Below, in pieces: positions 1-9,750 of a DNA stretch of 64,000 bases. Each line of letters begins with the position of its first letter. Position 1 is the first letter of the stretch. Made by a program: the position numbers and the translations under genes. Under the pieces are notes generated by a model that was not told where the DNA came from, made no database searches, and was given only the letters and a program-made list of their open reading frames with translations. Source of the stretch: Corythucha ciliata (Eukaryota; Arthropoda; Insecta; Hemiptera; Tingidae); the NCBI GenBank assembly GCA_038030265.1, contig CM075938.1, positions 49,345,189 to 49,409,188 of the forward strand. The letters run 5' to 3'.

Positions 1-1040
1 TATTCCACTAAAAAGACCATTCTCGCGGATTTTGCTCTTCAGAAAACGAAATTCTAGGGGGTGGACTCACTTAATAAACCAACATTTTTCAGTTCTTATA
101 CTAATTATCGACCAATTAGGGCTATTAGGTGAAAAAAAAATTAAGCTGTTAATGGGCGATAGTTTTTGTTTCACAATGCAACATTTTTCAGGTTTGGTTC
201 TTTAAACTATCAATTTTGCGGGGTTGGCTCACTCAAAAATCAATTGGAGGGCTTGAGTGACTAAAAAACCAATTTCGCGAGGTTTTACCTCTCTAAAAAC
301 CCCAATCTCGTGGATTTGGCCTTAAATAAAGCTAACCTCACCCGTAAGGCCCTTCTATAAAAGACTTCGCGGGGTTCAGATACTGAAAAAAAGAATTCGG
401 TGGGGGGGGGGGAGTCAGTAATTGTAAATCCGAATTTGGCTTGCTTCAATCTTTGTCAACTCAATATTGCGGGATTCAGCCAAAAATCGAGTTTTGTGAC
501 TCTTTAATTGAAAAAACTAAATGCAACAAATACTTCGAAGGGCTAGCCCATTAAAACCTAATTTCGAGGGTTTGGGGTACCACTCGAAAACCAATTTGGT
601 TCGTTCGACCAATTCAGTTCGTTCGACTCTTTCAAAAATGCAATTCCGCGGAGTTGCAGCTCACTAAAAACCTAATTTCGTGCTTCTGACCCATTCGAAG
701 GCAATTTCGTGGAGTTCTACTTAAAAACCAATTTCGCGGAGTTGGCTCATTAAAAATCAAATTTCGCTTCTTGTGGTTAGATTTTGTTGATTCGACGTTT
801 ACATGGTTTGAGCTTTTTTGTGGTTCGTTTCACACGTACGACTTGCGCATCGTGATGAACCCCAAAAATGGAGACTTCTCCATTATGCCCGTTAAATGTT
901 GTGTACTCATTTAATTATGTATTCCTTTGTACAGGCGTCAATGTGACGCAGAAAAACATCATAACATACAGTGTGATAAACATTTAGAAATAATTACCAG
1001 TAACTTCTGAGCTGTTCTCCGAAAGCTCTAGTCAGGACGT
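1..1040. repeat. Family A degenerate repeats, then the CTNNBL1 3' region
   Basis: From about 40 to 790 the sequence cycles through diverged copies of a unit resembling accaatttcgcggatttgg followed by ctc and a short A/T spacer, about 31 bp per unit. From about 790 to 1040 this stops and the sequence is ordinary AT-rich DNA, the expected 3' untranslated region of the minus-strand gene that ends at 1041. No coding frame is supported here. Confidence 0.6.
910..915 (-). promoter_or_regulatory. Candidate poly(A) signal (ATTAAA) for CTNNBL1
   Basis: On the minus strand the hexamer ATTAAA, a common variant of AATAAA, lies about 126 bp downstream of the CTNNBL1 stop codon. I saw no canonical AATAAA closer to the stop. 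The cleavage site is not determined. Confidence 0.35.
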
Positions 1041-4000
1041 TCAAAACTTATCGACGAGTTGTAGTATGTGTTGTTGTTCCATTTCTTTCCACTCGGCGTC
1101 ACCGTCGTCTCCGAGATTTCCAGCGTATTCTAAAAATGTTGATTGTGAGTGTGGGCGGGTAAGCGTATGAACCAACAATCACATTTGACGAATTTTACCT
1201 CTCATTATATGTCTAATTGTTTTCAACGACACTCCCCTCTGGTTCAGTATGAGAGTCACGCGTTGTTTAACAGTGGGCGGTCCGGCGGCGCATATTTCCA
1301 ACATGATGTAGTCGATGAGTTGAAGGGTGAACAGACCGCCGTCGAGTCGTTTCAAATAAATTTCGTCTTCGTCCATGTCTTTGTCGACGGACAGCTGGTG
1401 TTCGATATGAGTGTCGACCGCTTCGACCTTTTCCATGTATTTGAAGTGAAGTTCAAGGAGACGGTCGACTTTTTCGTGATCGTTTTCGGTGAACTTACTT
1501 AGAAGGCGAGAGCGTTGCGGTCCTTTGCAATTTCTCAGCATGGAGGCGATGATAGACACAACGTGCTCTAAATTTACGCTTACGGTTAAATATTGAAAGC
1601 AAGCAGGCAAACCCAGGTTGTCAAATACCTTCGTGCTCCTCCGCGGTCAACATTTTCTTGCGATTTTTCTTTGGTGTTTTCATAAAAAGCGGGAAAATTG
1701 TTCGCAGTCCCAAAATATCGACGAATTTATTACAGTTATCCTTTCCGTCAGGACCATTTAAGGCATAATTGACGACTTTCAAGGAACCGTTTCGACTTAA
1801 TTTCTTTTCCCTAAAAACTCAATTTTTAGTTTTAAATATTAATTTTTATTGCTAAGTTCGCACGTACCTAAGCATTAAATTCATGAGTTGAAGTCCTTCC
1901 CCTTTAAGAAACAAATCTTTATTTGCTGGTACCATGAGACAACAACACAACGAATCAAAAAGGTTTTCCATGATTTCACAGTCCTCAGCTGTCGTAGGAT
2001 CGTGCCGTTTGTAATGCTGAAAAATCAAGAATCTATTAAGAGAGGTCGCGTTTAGAACGCCGAGCAAGAACCACGGTTGAACGAGGTAAATAATTACGGC
2101 GAGCTGTTGAAGTAAAATGTCGACTCCTCCGAGTTCACCCAGTAAAGTTTTATTCGCCAAGTTGTTCTGTAGAAGAATCGACAGGATTTCAGTGGCGTAC
2201 AGTTTATTCTGTTCGGCTGGAACTTTGGATTTGAGTCGCTTCAAAAGCCACTGAAGGAGACCTTGTTTACCGACTTCAGACACCAATTCGGGTCTAAGTT
2301 CGATCAGATTTTCAATTATGGCTGAAAACGAAATAAAAATGCCAAGACACGTTCACTGGAACTCCATAAAGATAGCTAGTACCGACCCAAAGTGTTGTGC
2401 ACACCATCAGCCTCTTCTTTAACGTTTTCATCAAGTCGTTGAATGTTGTGAAGCAAAAGCGAGGGCGCTTGATGGGACACGAGGGCGTCGATTAAGGCAT
2501 CGGCGCCTTCGAGGTTTTCGTGAAGGGTGTCTATGTCAGTTAACTCCTTTGTAACACAAAAAAAAGACGGAATAACGTGAAACTCCCGGCTCGCCCCCCC
2601 CCCTCCTTAACTTCGAATAAAAGACAGACATACTTGAAGAAGGTCGACCACAGCGACGGAAATGTCCGTATTCTCGTGAGACAAAAGATCCAAAAGCGAG
2701 CCAACAGCGTTCAGTTGAACCAGAATAGGGTACAAATCCGGTACTGTCGCGATGGCGTGAAGTTCGTGAACGGCCTCGTGGAGCTCGAGCTCGGATTCCA
2801 TGAACCTTTTTTTTGTTGAAAGGACGACAAAACATTGATAAAAAAGAGTGCGCGAAACTGTAAAACAACTTACTTGTCTGGAGTGTCGGGGAACTTGATT
2901 CTCATCTCTTGATTTTTCAACGCTTTCTTTTCAAATAGAAGCAACATCCTTTTCAAGGTCGTATCGTCCAAAATGTCGTTCTAAAATGTTTTCACCAGTG
3001 ATAATCCGCTGTTTTATTAATGTTCATACAATGCTAACTAACCTCCGTCGGTTCAGCGTCTTCGACCAATTTCTGTATCATCTCCTGTTTCTCTTCCTTC
3101 TTCTTTCGTTCCTCCAATTCTCGTTCCTTTTTCTCACGTTCGGCCCGTTCCATTTCGGCCGCCTTCATTTTTGCCACTCGCCTCGCCTTTTTCGGCTTGC
3201 TCTCATAGTCGGCGTCATCCTCCTCTTCAGCTTCCCCTGGTGCGTGACGTTTAGGAGTGTTCAGAGGCTGTAGACATAAAGTTCAAGTGAAAAAAGAGTG
3301 CAAGAATCGACCTTGATGAGATCTTCTAACGAGGATGAGTCGCTGCCGGGGGGGGGGGGGGTAAATAGCTCGCTGGGATAGTCAGAACGAGGACTTAAAC
3401 GGGCTTAGCTCTTAAATCCGCAATAAAATTTTACTGATTTTCGCCCAGTCAAAATACAAAATGGTAGATTTGGCTCCTAAAACAAAAATTTAGTGATATA
3501 GGCTCTTTCAAAATCCAGATGCGGATTTTGGCTCTTTCCAGGATTATCATTTTGTCAAAACCAAATTTCGCAGATTTTGGCTCTTGCAAAAACAAATTTC
3601 CAGGACTTTCAATCCCGCCGAAGCTCAATTTTCGACAGGTTCGCTCTGTTGGGGGCGTGAGGAAGGAGGTTGTTGAGGATGTTGTACGTTTGGAGGCTGT
3701 GCGCTGGTGGCCATAGTTGTTCAGCCTCGAGAGGTTGTGACGTTGAGACCATCTTGTAAACTAGCGAGAGGCTGGATGACCTTACAGCATCTCTTGGGCG
3801 GTCAGGAAACGTGTCAGGGGGGGCATATTGGGTGGACCATGTTGTGGACTACCGATTTCGGGGGGTCTCCAGGTTACAGCAGCCGGTGGAGAAAGTGACA
3901 GGTGTCCCTGTGCCAGATGATCTCTGAAACCCTTGGGGGGGGGGATTGAAAATGGAGTCCAATTAGAGCTCATGGAGGGCCTAACAAGCGCTCCAGTACG

Positions 4001-4537
4001 GGGTTGATGGATGTGTCAAATAGGGCGAGGACCCGTTTGGCTCGCGAAGAAAACAGCTTTGGAGGTACAGGCCTGTGCAGTTGTGCATCGGTGGCACCAC
4101 GGTTGCTGATGGCGGCGTCACCAGCAAGCAGGTGGTGCGTATGGCAGGTCGCAGACATGTCTGAGGCTCCTCTCGTTCAATGACCCCCCACATTACCAGG
4201 GATTCCTTCTCTTCATGGCCAATTCTTCTCTCCTCCACGATCACAATTCACACTCAGTATTCTGACGGGGAGAGCCGTCTTCTTATGTAAGCTATCGAAA
4301 TGATTGGCATAGTAGGCGGTGGAGAAAGTGTCGGTCGGGCCAGGGGCACTGGAGGATCTCGGAAACCCTCCTGGGGGTGTGGGAGGAATTGAAATTGGCT
4401 GGTCCAGCGCTGAATTTCTTGTTTATAGGATAAGCGTCAAATGGCGGCCCATGGTGACCAGAAAACGTCCAGGGCGAAGGGTGCGTAACCAAATGGGAAA
4501 CATGTACCTTGAAAGCTAGAAGTTCTCCAACATCCAT
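1041..4537 (-). CDS. CTNNBL1: Beta-catenin-like protein 1 (CTNNBL1), 10 exons
   Basis: CTNNBL1 is a nuclear armadillo-repeat protein associated with the Prp19/CDC5L spliceosomal complex. Exons from the start: 4508-4537, 3043-3267, 2874-2980, 2634-2805, 2387-2546, 2098-2321, 1868-2016, 1629-1810, 1199-1567, 1041-1129. They sum to 1707 nt, that is 568 codons plus TGA, close to the roughly 563 residues of the human protein. All introns are GT-AG and every phase matches. The start MDVGELLAFK matches the family's N-terminus. Next come an acidic patch, a basic NLS-like PKKARR (about 35-40) and a charged helix (about 41-75). The armadillo body begins near residue 90, with family motifs RIKFPDTPDKFMESE, VVDLLQELTDIDTLHE, VKEEADGVHNTLA, FLKGEGLQLMNLML, ILGLRTIFPLFMKTP and KFTENDHEKVDRLLELHFKY. 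The C-terminus EYAGNLGDDG...LVDKF is also typical. Identity is secure; no breaks are seen. Confidence 0.97.
3268..4507 (-). other. CTNNBL1 intron 1 (1240 bp)
   Basis: This intron separates a 10-codon first exon from the rest, while the other eight introns are 57-87 bp. It holds a G13 run near 3348, family A repeats from about 3425 to 3640, and from about 3640 to 4500 a more GC-rich insertion-like segment with a diverged direct duplication (copies near 3875-3960 and 4313-4405). None of the open frames inside looks like a protein. Confidence 0.7.
3875..4405. repeat. Diverged direct duplication in CTNNBL1 intron 1
   Basis: The stretch at about 3875-3960 and the stretch at about 4313-4405 share cggtggagaaagtg, then gat(g)atctc(t/g)gaaaccct, a G-rich run and gaattgaaa-like sequence in the same order and orientation, about 440 bp apart. 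The flanks outside roughly 85 bp do not match, so I cannot say whether this is a short dispersed element present twice or the ends of a larger insertion. Confidence 0.45.
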
Positions 4538-4968
4538 AATTGACAATGAGCTGGTACACCTAAACACCAGAATTTACACTAATATACCCCGTTTGCCCCT
4601 GAATTTCAGTTTGCCACTTAAGGTTGAAGTATGAATAAAGGAAATTAGGACTGGTCACAAGTCTAATCTTAGTGGATTCCCCTCAGATAAAGTCACCAAA
4701 ACAGGACGCACTTTATGTTTGGAACTCGTTTGTGGGCAGCAAACCTAGAAGCTAACAGCTCTCAGCTCAACGATTTTTTCCAGAGCTGGAGAAAGTTGTC
4801 TGCTCAGAAATGCTGGCATCACCACTAATTTTTTTTTTTTTTTTGGTCGGACAAAATAATAATCATTTATTGCATTTTAATTAATTATAATGATTCTCAT
4901 TAATGCAGGCAGTATGTTCAAATTAAATTAGCAATGGTTGTCGGTTACCCAGAATGAATGAGTCAACT
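4538..4968. other. Short intergenic region between ZCCHC8 and CTNNBL1
   Basis: Only 431 bp separate the ZCCHC8 stop from the CTNNBL1 start on the same strand. The ZCCHC8 3' untranslated region and the CTNNBL1 promoter must both lie here. A T16 run occurs at about 4829-4844. No TATA box is evident upstream of the CTNNBL1 start. Confidence 0.6.
4866..4871 (-). promoter_or_regulatory. Poly(A) signal (AATAAA) for ZCCHC8
   Basis: A canonical AATAAA on the minus strand lies about 98 bp downstream of the ZCCHC8 stop codon, in AT-rich sequence. Its position fits a short 3' untranslated region that ends before the CTNNBL1 promoter. Confidence 0.5.
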
Positions 4969-6467
4969 TCAATTACCTTCAGAAGTATTTTTCAATGTAT
5001 GAATTTTCGAACGAACGTCTTTCAACAATTTTTTGAGATTTTCATATTTCCCCGTAGCGTTGGGAAGGTTTTCAAAGAAAATAACGTCCGTTATGTCTTT
5101 TCTAAATGCTTCAGGCGGTGGTAGGGAATAGGGCGAATGAATTTTCAAAGCCGGCGTACCCATTTCCACGGATTTGATCCTACCAAAGGACGAGTCGAAA
5201 TCAAGTTGCTCTTCCGAGGCACGATTCTGTAAAAAATGTAGCAAACTGGCTAGTAGGGAGGGGGCAAATACGAAACAGAATAACGCATAGTTCTTACAGC
5301 TTCTTCGGGTTTCAGTTTAGGAGTGGAATGTGAGGCAGGGACAGGTTCGACGACTTCAGTCGAAATTCGCCTCTCATTGTCGTTCAACCGGGGTGCAGGC
5401 GACTCTCTGGGACACTCCCCTTCCTCTTCTTCTTCATCATCACCACCGTCACGCGCGACAGCTTCGTCGATCGTTATGAAGGAGTCCTCCATTACAACGT
5501 CATCAGAGTCCATTTCATCTTGAAGCATTTGGACGAAGGCAGCTTTACTGTGATCCATTGACATTTGTGGTACTCCGTAGATATCAGTCTCCTGTTTGAA
5601 AAAAAAAGATGATTTGATTAGGATCTAATGCGATTCACTGAAGGTGACATTTCTGTACGTTGATTGTGTTAGGGTGAGGCCACACGTTAAAACCGGGGTA
5701 GTCGATGATTTTAGAAAGGTCATACCGTGGTCGAGTCGTCACGATCTCACCTTCTTCATCGTCAGGGTCGGGTACTCCTATTTATCAATAAGACTTTTTA
5801 GCTTTATGAACACCCTCCCCCCCACAATTCATAAACACAAATCGTACTTTCACCCTTGGAGTCGATCATATTAATGCCGGAGTGACCCGTTTTGGCTTCT
5901 TCGAGCCAACCGGGTGGATAGCCCAGTATACGCATTTTGTAGACATACGGCGGAATTTGGTCCTCGGTGATACCCAGAGCGTCACGTAGCCGGTCGGATA
6001 TTATCCCAGGGACGGCTTTTCCCATATCTTTAGACTCGTCTTCGACTTGTAAATGGTACCGTCGGAAATCCCTATACAGAATGTCAAAAGATGTTATCCT
6101 AGAAGTTAAGGACTAAGCAACGTTTAAAAACAAACCCTCCAGGTCTATTGCCATTTTTACGCTGAAATTGAGCCCTGTTCTTGGCCAGCGCGTTCCTATC
6201 AATCGGTTCTTTGCAGTCTCGCAAACTGTGCTCACCGCCGCAGTTGAAACATTTAATGGACTGGCGACCGTCGGACTCTTTTTCAGGGTCTTCCAACAGC
6301 GAAATGTCCTGTCACAAAGAGGGTGAGGTAAAGCGAAAGTTGCCCTTTCACAATTCTGGCCGGCGTTTCATTCTTACCTTGTTGTAGAGAATTCGAGCAA
6401 AACCAGAGTCATCCTCGGGATCTGTCGAAATGTTGAATAAGCCCTCACCACCGCTTTCGTCTTCCAT
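4969..6467 (-). CDS. ZCCHC8: Zinc finger CCHC domain protein 8 (ZCCHC8-like, NEXT complex), 6 exons
   Basis: ZCCHC8 scaffolds the nuclear exosome targeting (NEXT) complex with the helicase MTR4 and RBM7; its C-terminal domain stimulates MTR4. Proposed exons: 6378-6467, 6136-6308, 5854-6071, 5659-5777, 5298-5591, 4969-5226, total 1152 nt or 383 codons plus stop, all GT-AG with matching phases. Visible parts: an acidic N-terminus; a zinc knuckle with C50, C53, H57 and C62 (CFNCGGEHSLRDC); a PSP domain at about 108-148 ending in LGYPPGWLEEAK; the YDLSKIIDYPGFNV motif that follows it in the family; an acidic linker; and a C-terminal block (SPYSLPPPEAF, ENLPNATGKYENLKKLLK) matching the family's MTR4-activating end. 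The human protein is about 707 residues, so this is compact, mainly lacking the long N-terminal coiled-coil part and the linker. An acceptor-like tcattcag upstream (about 6501) means a further 5' exon is possible. Confidence 0.92.
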
Positions 6468-7570
6468 TTCCGTTTCGGCCCCAAGTGTCTTCCTGAATGA
6501 CGGTAACGCTTAAAGTAATTTATTTTTAAGGAAATGACAATTTTTCGTTAACGGAGGACTAGCCCCAGTTCAAAATATAAAAATTATCCGAAATTTACAT
6601 TGTAATGATAGGACTTATCGTAAACCAAAACAAAACAAGAAGTCCTCTGGTGAGTCTGGTACCATACCAATCTGGGAGCAGCAAAAAAGAATGCAACAAG
6701 TGGAAGGGGTGGTTGTGGTTTGGCATGGCATTTCCCCAATTTATTCTAGGACAATTCAGTGGCGACTGAAATGGGATTCAGAGGGAGCGACCCTCAACCG
6801 GCTGTGAAGCTGGGGAAAAATATGTGGAATTATGTGAAATATGTGGATCGGACACAGCAAAATTGCCATAGAAATCCCGCCCCGCAAGTCCTATCAAAGT
6901 ATATGTGGCATCCAAGAATCTACCAACCATGTTCGAGAAAACTTGGATGTCAAACAACGTTCCGATCTCCGAACGTCCGGGACGTGTCAGGGACGTGACC
7001 CTTCAATTTCCATTGAGAATAAAATTTTATTTGCCGGACGGGACAATCTGTGCCCTTTACGAATGGCAAAGTCGACCATTAGCGATCCAAAAATGCCAAA
7101 TGGTCATACCGCCACGTATTCGCGCCGTAAATACTTGACTCTCCTCTCCTGAAAATTGTCTAAGTCACCATATACGCCCTAAAAATGCCGTAATATACTG
7201 ACAGACAATTTGCTCCCTTAAAACAGCCAAACTGACTATTATATTCACGCTCTCAAATATAAGCAAAAATTACTCCATGTCTGCCTCGAAAATGGCTAAT
7301 CTAAAGTTACGCATGCACTAAAAATAGCATTCGCCTCTTAAAAATGACAAAACTGATAATTTGCCTCCAAAATAATATGATGAAATTGTCGATTTGCGCC
7401 TTAAAAATCGCTAAACTGAACGTTAGCACCCGAAACTTGATGAATCTGACGATTTATTCGTAGCCTGAAAATAGACGTACTCGCTATTACGCTCTGAAAA
7501 TTAACCAAAATGACTTTATGTGGCATTGTAGTGGCTATAAACTGAAGAATGGTGATGTGAGCGTTATGGC
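6468..7570. repeat. Family B degenerate repeats
   Basis: After about 330 bp of unremarkable sequence upstream of the ZCCHC8 start, the region from about 6820 to 7500 consists of diverged units resembling ctaaaaatggccaaactgac followed by catttgcgc, about 30-31 bp each. The open frames here (for example 6759-7152) cross units and shift frame with them, so they are not credible genes. Confidence 0.5.
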
Positions 7571-7700
7571 CGTATTCAGAGACCTTCCTTTTCGGAGCCT
7601 TAACTTGAGTTGGGCAAAGATCATACGGTTTATTAAAAGGCATCACCTGTCTTGAATCACTTTAAGGCGGCCTTAAAGTTAAGGAAGGACTCTGAATTCG
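7571..7700. mobile_element. Candidate MITE (130 bp, about 20-bp inverted ends)
   Basis: The left end at 7571-7590 (cgtattcagagaccttcctt) matches the reverse complement of the right end at 7681-7700 (aaggaaggactctgaattcg) at 18 of 20 positions. A second inverted repeat, acttt-aaggc-g-gcctt-aaagt, lies inside near the right end. There is no coding capacity. No target duplication was resolved. Confidence 0.5.
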
Positions 7701-7749
7701 ACCCTCAAAAATCATACCACGAAGGGTTTTGATATTTCGACCACTCTCA

Positions 7750-8261
7750 GATTTCACTCACTTGAACAATAAAAGTTTACGGATTTTTGTTAATGAAAAC
7801 TCAATTCTGCGGGGTAGCGGGTGGGTTTTGGCGCACTTAAAACCCATTTTTGGGATTCTGACTGGCTCACTAAAACGGTTGCTCGCCAAATGACCATTTT
7901 CCCGATACGGCTCACTTAAACCTCAAGTTTTTGTGGGTTTTGGCTTGCTAGTCAATTTTTGTCTCACTTTGTAGTACATACCTAATCCTTATTTTCACCT
8001 GTTGCCTACAATAGGTGACATTCTTCTTCTTTTGCAGCTGTTCACCCCTAGATCTAGGGCTGGCTACGCCCCTGGCTTTGATTTTATATAGCTCAAAACC
8101 GAAATTTTGTGATTTTGAACTTTTAAAGCCACAATTTCGTCGCGGATTTGGTATTGATTTGGATTTCGATTGATATAATCAAATATCACGGATTCGGCTC
8201 CTTCGTAACCAAGATACCTGTAATGCGTTTTCACTCTATTCAAAACCAAATTACGTGACTT
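7750..8261. repeat. Family A repeats
   Basis: Units with the aatttcgcggatttggctc core recur at about 7770-7960 and 8085-8260. They are interrupted by about 120 bp containing ctagatctagggctggctacgcccctgg, which partly recurs near 60280 (ctagatctagctacgccc). Confidence 0.45.
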
Positions 8262-8394
8262 CAGGGGCCTTATTCCAAGTTGTCGGGAAAAACTCACGTG
8301 AGGTGGTTACTATGGCGAGATAATACTATTTCTGATGAAGCGTCCTTGGATACCTCTTACGGGATTATTTCCCGACAACTCTAACTAGGGCCCC
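8262..8394. mobile_element. Candidate MITE (133 bp, about 32-bp inverted ends)
   Basis: The first 32 bases and the reverse complement of the last 32 match at about 25 positions, including the uninterrupted block gttgtcgggaaa and the outer ggggcc. The interior (about 70 bp) has no open frame. The element ends one base before the next candidate begins. Confidence 0.5.
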
Positions 8395-8395
8395 A

Positions 8396-8538
8396 GGGGG
8401 CCTGTTCTATAACTTTTGACTGTCACTATCACTGTCTCTTTCCACCCGTTCTCCCCATCAACATGTGATTTAATTCGGGTCGGACGGGTGGAAAAGATAT
8501 TCCTAGGAACACTATGAAATTTTGCAGAACAGGCCCCC
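8396..8538. mobile_element. Candidate MITE (143 bp, 13-bp perfect inverted ends)
   Basis: The left terminus gggggcctgttct at 8396-8408 is perfectly complementary to agaacaggccccc at 8526-8538, and the match continues imperfectly inward (ataacttt versus gcaaaatt). cag occurs just outside the left end and overlaps the right end, so a target duplication is possible but not certain. Confidence 0.55.
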
Positions 8539-8544
8539 AGCTCT

Positions 8545-8705
8545 GTCTAACATCTTTGGCTCGTTCGAAAAACCAAATTCGCGGATTTCGCTCAGTCAAA
8601 AATAAAATTTCGTCATTTTGTCTCTTTCGTAACCAAGTTTTGCGAATTTTCATTCTTTCAAAACCTAATTTGGCGGATTTTGCTCCTTTTAACATCAATA
8701 TCTCC
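8545..8705 (+). repeat. Family A tandem block showing an exact 31-bp period
   Basis: Consecutive units starting at about 8591, 8622 and 8653 are each 31 bp long, running from a cgctca/gtctct/cattct start, through aaatttcgt/aagttttgcg/ctaatttggcgg, to a tttt end. The spacing is constant while the sequence has diverged, which is the clearest view of the family's unit length. Confidence 0.6.
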
Positions 8706-9750
8706 GGGATCCCCTACCAGAAAGGCAGAAATTCTAAATAAGTGGTCGTGTGAAAACCCCTTTTTGTCGTCTTCTTTTGCATTGCCGAGCTCTTTCGGCA
8801 ATGGAGGTGGTCTACCATTGGTCCAATAATTGTTGTACGCCGCGCCTCGTCCCCAAAGGGTTCGGACTCCCGTTTTAGAATAATACGGTTTATAGGTCAA
8901 TGATGGTTTAATGGTCAAACGGGGGTTTGAAATTTTAGCTGCATCCCTGGGCGCTCGCTCACTTAGTTACACCACTGAAGCCGTTACATTGCTATCATAA
9001 ACAAGCACGACTTTCGAGAGTCGAGTAAACAACAATTTTTAACATCAAACGTTAACGATTATAGTCGTTGTTAACTGAATTAATTAGTTAATTTACTAAT
9101 TAGGTTTTAGGTTCCCGTTTAGGCTCACTGTTGTGTCCAAATTTCCGTCCTACTTTTTCGTGCCATACATCCTTGGAAACCATTTTTACATTTTGGTCAC
9201 CCTAACCCTTAATACAAATTCTTCTTGACTTGTATCCCCCCCCCCCCCGAAACAATGAAAATTTTCACGCTTAAAATTAGATTATAGAAATTTGAGCACT
9301 TTAAATTGAGGGGCAAGCCATGAAAAATCTTGACATCAAAGACTGACAATTCAGCGGGAAGTTTTTAGCCCCAGAATCAAGATTTTTGGTCCTTTTAAAT
9401 AGTGAGGCCATACGAAAAGCGTTGTAAAGGAGGGAAATCAGTCAAATTGGCTTTTTATTGTCAAATTTATGGATTCTGTCCTTGAAAGAGCCATAATTGA
9501 GGGGACACTGTAAGTTTCACAGGGGTTGATGCTTGATATGGACGTGTTTGTTTTGATCAAAATTTTGATCAAAATGGATCGTTTCCCTTTAGTTGTATTT
9601 TGATACTTTTCGCGACCGTGCAATTTCCATTTTAGAGCGTAAATGGGGGGGGGGGACAATTTTGTCCCAAAAATAACGACTGTGTAGCCTCTTTCTTCCA
9701 GGGATTGTTTGGAAGGGTCAAAACAAAATATCTGTGATAATGAAACGTAC
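8706..9750. other. Non-coding intergenic DNA
   Basis: This is AT-rich sequence with C and G runs near 9238 and 9646. It holds a short dispersed repeat copy at 9254-9335 whose partner is at 11850-11935. No gene is supported. Confidence 0.5.
9254..9335 (+). repeat. Short dispersed repeat, copy 1
   Basis: This matches 11850-11935 almost throughout: ttcacgcttaaaattagatt, then tttgagcact, aaatt, ggcaagccatgaaaaatctt and gaca in the same order. Length is about 85 bp. Confidence 0.6.

Noticed and set aside
40..790. Regularly spaced repeats resembling a CRISPR array
   Set aside because: Units diverge throughout, there are no constant repeats with unique spacers and no cas genes, and the DNA is eukaryotic.
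3311..3341. Possible extra CTNNBL1 exon reading DSSSLEDLIK between a ggcag acceptor and a gtcgat donor
   Set aside because: Its 31 nt would shift the frame between exon 1 and exon 2 and create a stop, while direct joining of exon 1 to 3267 is in phase and matches the family.
3875..4405. Interpretation of the duplicated motif as the LTRs of a retrotransposon
   Set aside because: The copies are short and diverged, only about 350 bp lie between them, and no gag, pol, primer site or target duplication is visible.
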